Part shown: positions 61,516 to 64,000 of the stretch, piece by piece
Position numbering within the stretch: the stretch's first letter is position 1
Layout of the letters: each line of letters starts with the position of its first letter
Source: DASUPK01 sp963821705
GTDB taxonomy: Bacteria > Actinomycetota > Thermoleophilia > Solirubrobacterales > 70-9
NCBI GenBank assembly: GCA_963821705.1
Contig: CAWGEV010000006.1
Span: forward strand, 124,001-188,000
DNA: 64,000 nucleotides
Direction of reading: 5' to 3'
Position numbers and translations under genes: made by a program
The notes under the pieces: generated by a model
What the model was told of the DNA's origin: nothing
Databases searched by the model: none
The model's input: only the letters and a program-made list of their open reading frames with translations

Positions 61516-62434
61516 CTAAGCGGCGGGTGAGCCGAGACTGCGAGCGCAGCTGCCCTGGAGACGCGCCTCCAGGAGCGCGTCGTCGGCGCGCCTGAGAAGG
61601 TCAGCCAGGTTGTTCCGGGGTCGCAGATCCGCTACGCCGACCGTGAACGTTCCCCCGCTCGGCCGGCGCGCCAGATCAGCCCTGATCAGGGAGCAGCGCT
61701 CGCGCATGCCCTTGAGGCCGACCCCGCTGACAGCGAAGGCGAACTCGTCGCCGCCCAGCCGAACGACCGGCTCGTGGGAGCGAAATGTTCGCCCTGATCG
61801 CTTCGACCACGTCGCGAAGCAGCTCGTCTCCCGCGAGGTGGCCGTCGCGGTCGTTGATCTCCTTGAGGCCGTCGACGTCGACGATGCCCAGCACCAGGGA
61901 TTCATGCGAGGCGCTGGCGGCCTCCACCTGGGCGCGAAGCACGTCCTCCGCGAAGCCCCGCCTGTGTGCGCCTGTCAGCTCGTCGAAGTGCGCGCCGCGG
62001 AGCGCCTCGAGGGAATCCGTGCGCTGCTCGGCCGCCGCGACCCTGTCGAGGGCCGCGAGTCGCCGGTCGTCCGCCGCGAAAGCCCTGTCCGCGGCGGCCT
62101 GGGCACGCAGGCTCTTGACCTCCTTCAGCAGCCGCTGGAAGGCTGTGCGATCCGTCGCCGCCGAGGCCTCGATCCTCGCGACCTCCGACTCGCGTCCGCC
62201 GGCGGCCCTGTCGCGGGCGTCCGCGGCCAGGTCGCGCCGGGTCGCGTCCTCGTCGCGCCGGGTCGCCTCCTCGTCGCGCCTGGCGCCCTCGCCCACCTGC
62301 CTCTCCGCAGCGGAGACGCGGTTGATCGTCGCGGCCTCTCGCACCTCGGCGGCCGCACCTGGCCTGAAGCGACGCTCGTCTCCCGGTTCCCTCTTGGCTC
62401 GATCGGACTCGGACCCTGATTCGATCATGAACAC
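61516..62434 (-). pseudogene. Diguanylate cyclase (GGDEF), one-base frameshift
   Basis: N-terminal Ala/Arg/Asp coiled coil with RRDEEAT-type heptads, then GGDEF domain: FDELTGAHRRGFAEDVL, GIVDVDGLKEINDRDGHLAG, and after the shift RSHEPVVRLGGDEFAFAVSG, IRADLARRPSGGTFTVGVAD, LLRRADDALLEARLQG. Removing one T from a three-T run (plus-strand AAA, 61783-61785) joins ...EAIRANI to RSHEPVVR. The active-site GGDEF is intact. No membrane segment. Start is GTG 62434 or ATG 62428. Likely a read error, otherwise inactive. Confidence 0.82.
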
Positions 62435-62578
62435 GCTCTTCCCGATGAACTCGTCTCACGTCCGCGCCGCGTCCGGGAGAGCAAGGCCGCCTCGACTGTC
62501 ACGGCGATCGGCCCGCGATGCAATGCCCAAATTGGGTACTTCCCGGGTGTGTGCCGGACTGGCCGGGAACGGCCCCAG

Positions 62579-63391
62579 TCAGCGCCGAAGGGTCCTTCGG
62601 CCGCCGATCGTCCGGCCGCCCTGTCGGCGCTTCGAGGCGAGCGCGCCCGCCCCGCCCGCGGCCGCCGCGAGGGCTGTGGCGCCCGCGATCGCCAGCTTCC
62701 TCCCCAGCTTCTCGAACCGCATCACCTGCCAGCCCTCCTGCCGGGCGATCTCCATGAGGTCCGCGTCCGGGTTCACGACGACCGCATGCCCGACGGACCG
62801 CAGCATCGGCAGGTCGCTGACCGAGTCTGAATACGCGTAGGAGGCGTCCATGTCGATGTCATGGCGCTCCGCGAAGCGGCGCATGGCCTCGACCTTGCCG
62901 TTGCCGTAGACGAAGGGTCCGTCCATCTCCCCCGTGAACTTGCCGTCAGGCCCGACGGCCCAGCTAGTGCCGATGCCGCCCTCCATGCCGAGGACCGCCG
63001 CCAGGGCCTTGACCAGGTCGTTGCCGGCGGCGCTGACGATGAAGGTCGCCCGGCCCTCGTCCTGGTGGCGGTGGACCTCGTCCAGCATCTGCGGGTAGAT
63101 CCGCGGCAGGATGCCGGCGAGCACCGCGGGCGCCATGCGCTCGACATCGCGCTCGGGAATCTCGGCGAAGACACCCTTCGCGACCTCCAGAACCGCGTTG
63201 GTCTGCTCGTCGGAGGACCCCCGCAGCCGGTAGCGGAGGTGGTCCACACCCCACTTGGCGAGCTGTCTGCGAGAGACGAAACCGCGCTGGTTGGCGACCC
63301 GCGCGAAGACCATCCCCGACGACCCCGCCATCAGGGTCTTGTCGAGGTCGAAGAAGGCCGCGCCCTTTCGCTCTGCGCCGTCTGCCGCCAT
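62579..63391 (-). CDS. HAD-superfamily IB phosphatase-like hydrolase
   Basis: 270 residues. Nucleophile motif AFFDLDKTLM, motif II FIVSAAGNDLVKAL, Lys in VYGNGKVEAM and motif III YAYSDSVSDLPML; C-terminal hydrophobic Ala/Gly segment (LAIAGATALAAAAGGAGALA) and basic end suggest weak membrane association. The SerB-like HAD-IB family includes phosphoserine and lysophosphatidate-type phosphatases; substrate uncertain. TAGTCT lies 8 nt before ATG 63391. The 144-bp gap to the diguanylate cyclase gene (62435-62578) holds only short GC-rich inverted repeats. Confidence 0.88.
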   Translation of the reverse strand: MAADGAERKGAAFFDLDKTLMAGSSGMVFARVANQRGFVSRRQLAKWGVDHLRYRLRGSSDEQTNAVLEVAKGVFAEIPERDVERMAPAVLAGILPRIYPQMLDEVHRHQDEGRATFIVSAAGNDLVKALAAVLGMEGGIGTSWAVGPDGKFTGEMDGPFVYGNGKVEAMRRFAERHDIDMDASYAYSDSVSDLPMLRSVGHAVVVNPDADLMEIARQEGWQVMRFEKLGRKLAIAGATALAAAAGGAGALASKRRQGGRTIGGRRTLRR

Positions 63392-63449
63392 CGGGGCGGA
63401 GACTAGCCAGGGTCAGCGGAGGCGCCGTCGAGGCTCGCGCGCCGCACGG

Positions 63450-64000
63450 CTAGGCGCCGTTCACCTCGACCAGGATCGCGTCACCCTGGCCGCCGCCGGA
63501 GCAGATCGCGGCGCAGCCGAGGCCGCCGCCGCGGCGCTTGAGCTCGTGGACCAGCGCCCCGACGATCCGGGAGCCGGAGGCGCCGATCGGGTGGCCGAGG
63601 GCGATGGCCCCACCGTTGACGTTCACCTTGTCCTCGTCGATCTCCAGCATCCGCATCGAGTTGATCGCGACCGAGGCGAAGGCCTCGTTGATCTCCCAGA
63701 GGTCGACGTCGCCGGGCTGCTTGCCGATCTTCTCCAGCGCCTGCATCGCTGCCTTCGCCGGGGTCCTGGCGAGGTAGGCGAAGTCGTCGGCGACCTGACC
63801 GTAGGCGAGCACCGTGGCGATCGGGCTCTTGCCGTTCTGCTTGGCCCACTCGTCCGAGGCGACGACCACCGCCCCGGCGCCGTCGTTGACTCCCGGCGAG
63901 TTGCCGGCGGTGTGGGTGGCGTCGTCGCCCCCCACGGCCCTCAGCTTGGAGAGCACCTCGAGCGTGGTGTCGGGCCGAATCGCCTCGTCGGCCGCGACCT
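63450..64000 (-). CDS. Thiolase (acetyl-CoA acetyltransferase), N-terminus outside window
   Basis: C-terminal 183 residues. Condenses or cleaves acyl-CoA. The visible part includes NSPGVNDGAGAVVVASDEWA, WEINEAFASVAINSMRMLEI, the catalytic His motif NGGAIALGHPIGASGSRIVG and the catalytic Cys in ICSGGGQGDA. The frame is open to base 64000. Together with ETF genes and the B12 mutase it indicates acyl-CoA degradation. Confidence 0.95.
   Translation of the reverse strand, partial: VAADEAIRPDTTLEVLSKLRAVGGDDATHTAGNSPGVNDGAGAVVVASDEWAKQNGKSPIATVLAYGQVADDFAYLARTPAKAAMQALEKIGKQPGDVDLWEINEAFASVAINSMRMLEIDEDKVNVNGGAIALGHPIGASGSRIVGALVHELKRRGGGLGCAAICSGGGQGDAILVEVNGA

Overview
The window is high-GC (roughly 70% by eye) bacterial chromosome. 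It most resembles Actinobacteria, and within them a Thermoleophilia / Solirubrobacterales-like lineage. The reasons are: hpf-secA adjacency; the block rpmE / DUF1385 / prfA / prmC / sua5 / glyA / wecA / atpI-B-E-F-H-A-G-D-C; F1 subunits with long acidic tails; GTG and TTG starts; many apparently leaderless mRNAs; and secreted proteins ending in Lys/Arg/Cys-rich tails. The taxonomic call is an inference. I saw no rRNA, tRNA or CRISPR array.

Layout. At 1-3.9 kb (minus) are secA (cut by the window edge), short-form hpf and a broken comF. At 3.9-8 kb are a small unknown protein, a sugar-1-phosphate nucleotidyltransferase and two secreted proteins (a beta-helix protein and a PQQ-type sugar dehydrogenase) with matching basic tails. 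At 8-10.3 kb are ahcY, arfB and a DUF1905 protein. A long minus-strand block covers about 31.9 to 10.35 kb: glyA, two surface-glycan genes, a DUF3089 lipase-like protein, asnB, wecA, the whole F-type ATP synthase operon, an M20 peptidase, an LCP ligase, UDP-glucose dehydrogenase, mannose-1-P guanylyltransferase and phosphoglucose/phosphomannose isomerase. Energy metabolism and cell-envelope glycan synthesis are therefore interleaved. At 32.5-34.6 kb an inserted plus-strand operon encodes an R2lox oxidase, a TetR regulator and a SnoaL-like protein behind a strong promoter with an embedded operator. At 34.6-37.2 kb are sua5, prmC and prfA.

At 37.2-44.3 kb a block lies between prfA and its usual neighbour DUF1385: an NRAMP-like transporter; an ApbE / haem-membrane / Ser-Tyr-repeat membrane protein cassette with a two-component system; a 3Fe-4S ferredoxin; and a frameshifted AbiEi-DUF559 gene bracketed by two 46-bp palindromic elements. 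At 44.3-45.6 kb are DUF1385 and rpmE. At 45.6-51 kb are an accessory operon (two SnoaL-like genes and an Asp-nucleophile hydrolase) behind a double-operator promoter, and two paralogous FGly sulfatases. At 51-57 kb are a convergent NarL-type two-component pair and the etfB-etfA-ETF:quinone oxidoreductase operon. At 57-64 kb are an ECF sigma / anti-sigma pair, a lipoprotein, a split B12-dependent acyl-CoA mutase, a diguanylate cyclase, a HAD hydrolase and a thiolase (cut by the window edge). ETF, ETF-QO, mutase and thiolase together suggest degradation of acyl-CoAs from fatty or branched-chain substrates.

Nine one-base homopolymer indels break otherwise recognisable genes. Six of them fall within 1.4 kb (46.2-47.65 kb). 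They are either sequencing/assembly errors or a patch of gene decay. The strongest candidates for something undescribed are the paired 46-bp palindromes around the AbiEi-DUF559 gene, the 93-nt hairpin between atpA and atpG, the shared basic C-terminal tails, and the recurrent TANNNT-N6-8-start-codon layout.
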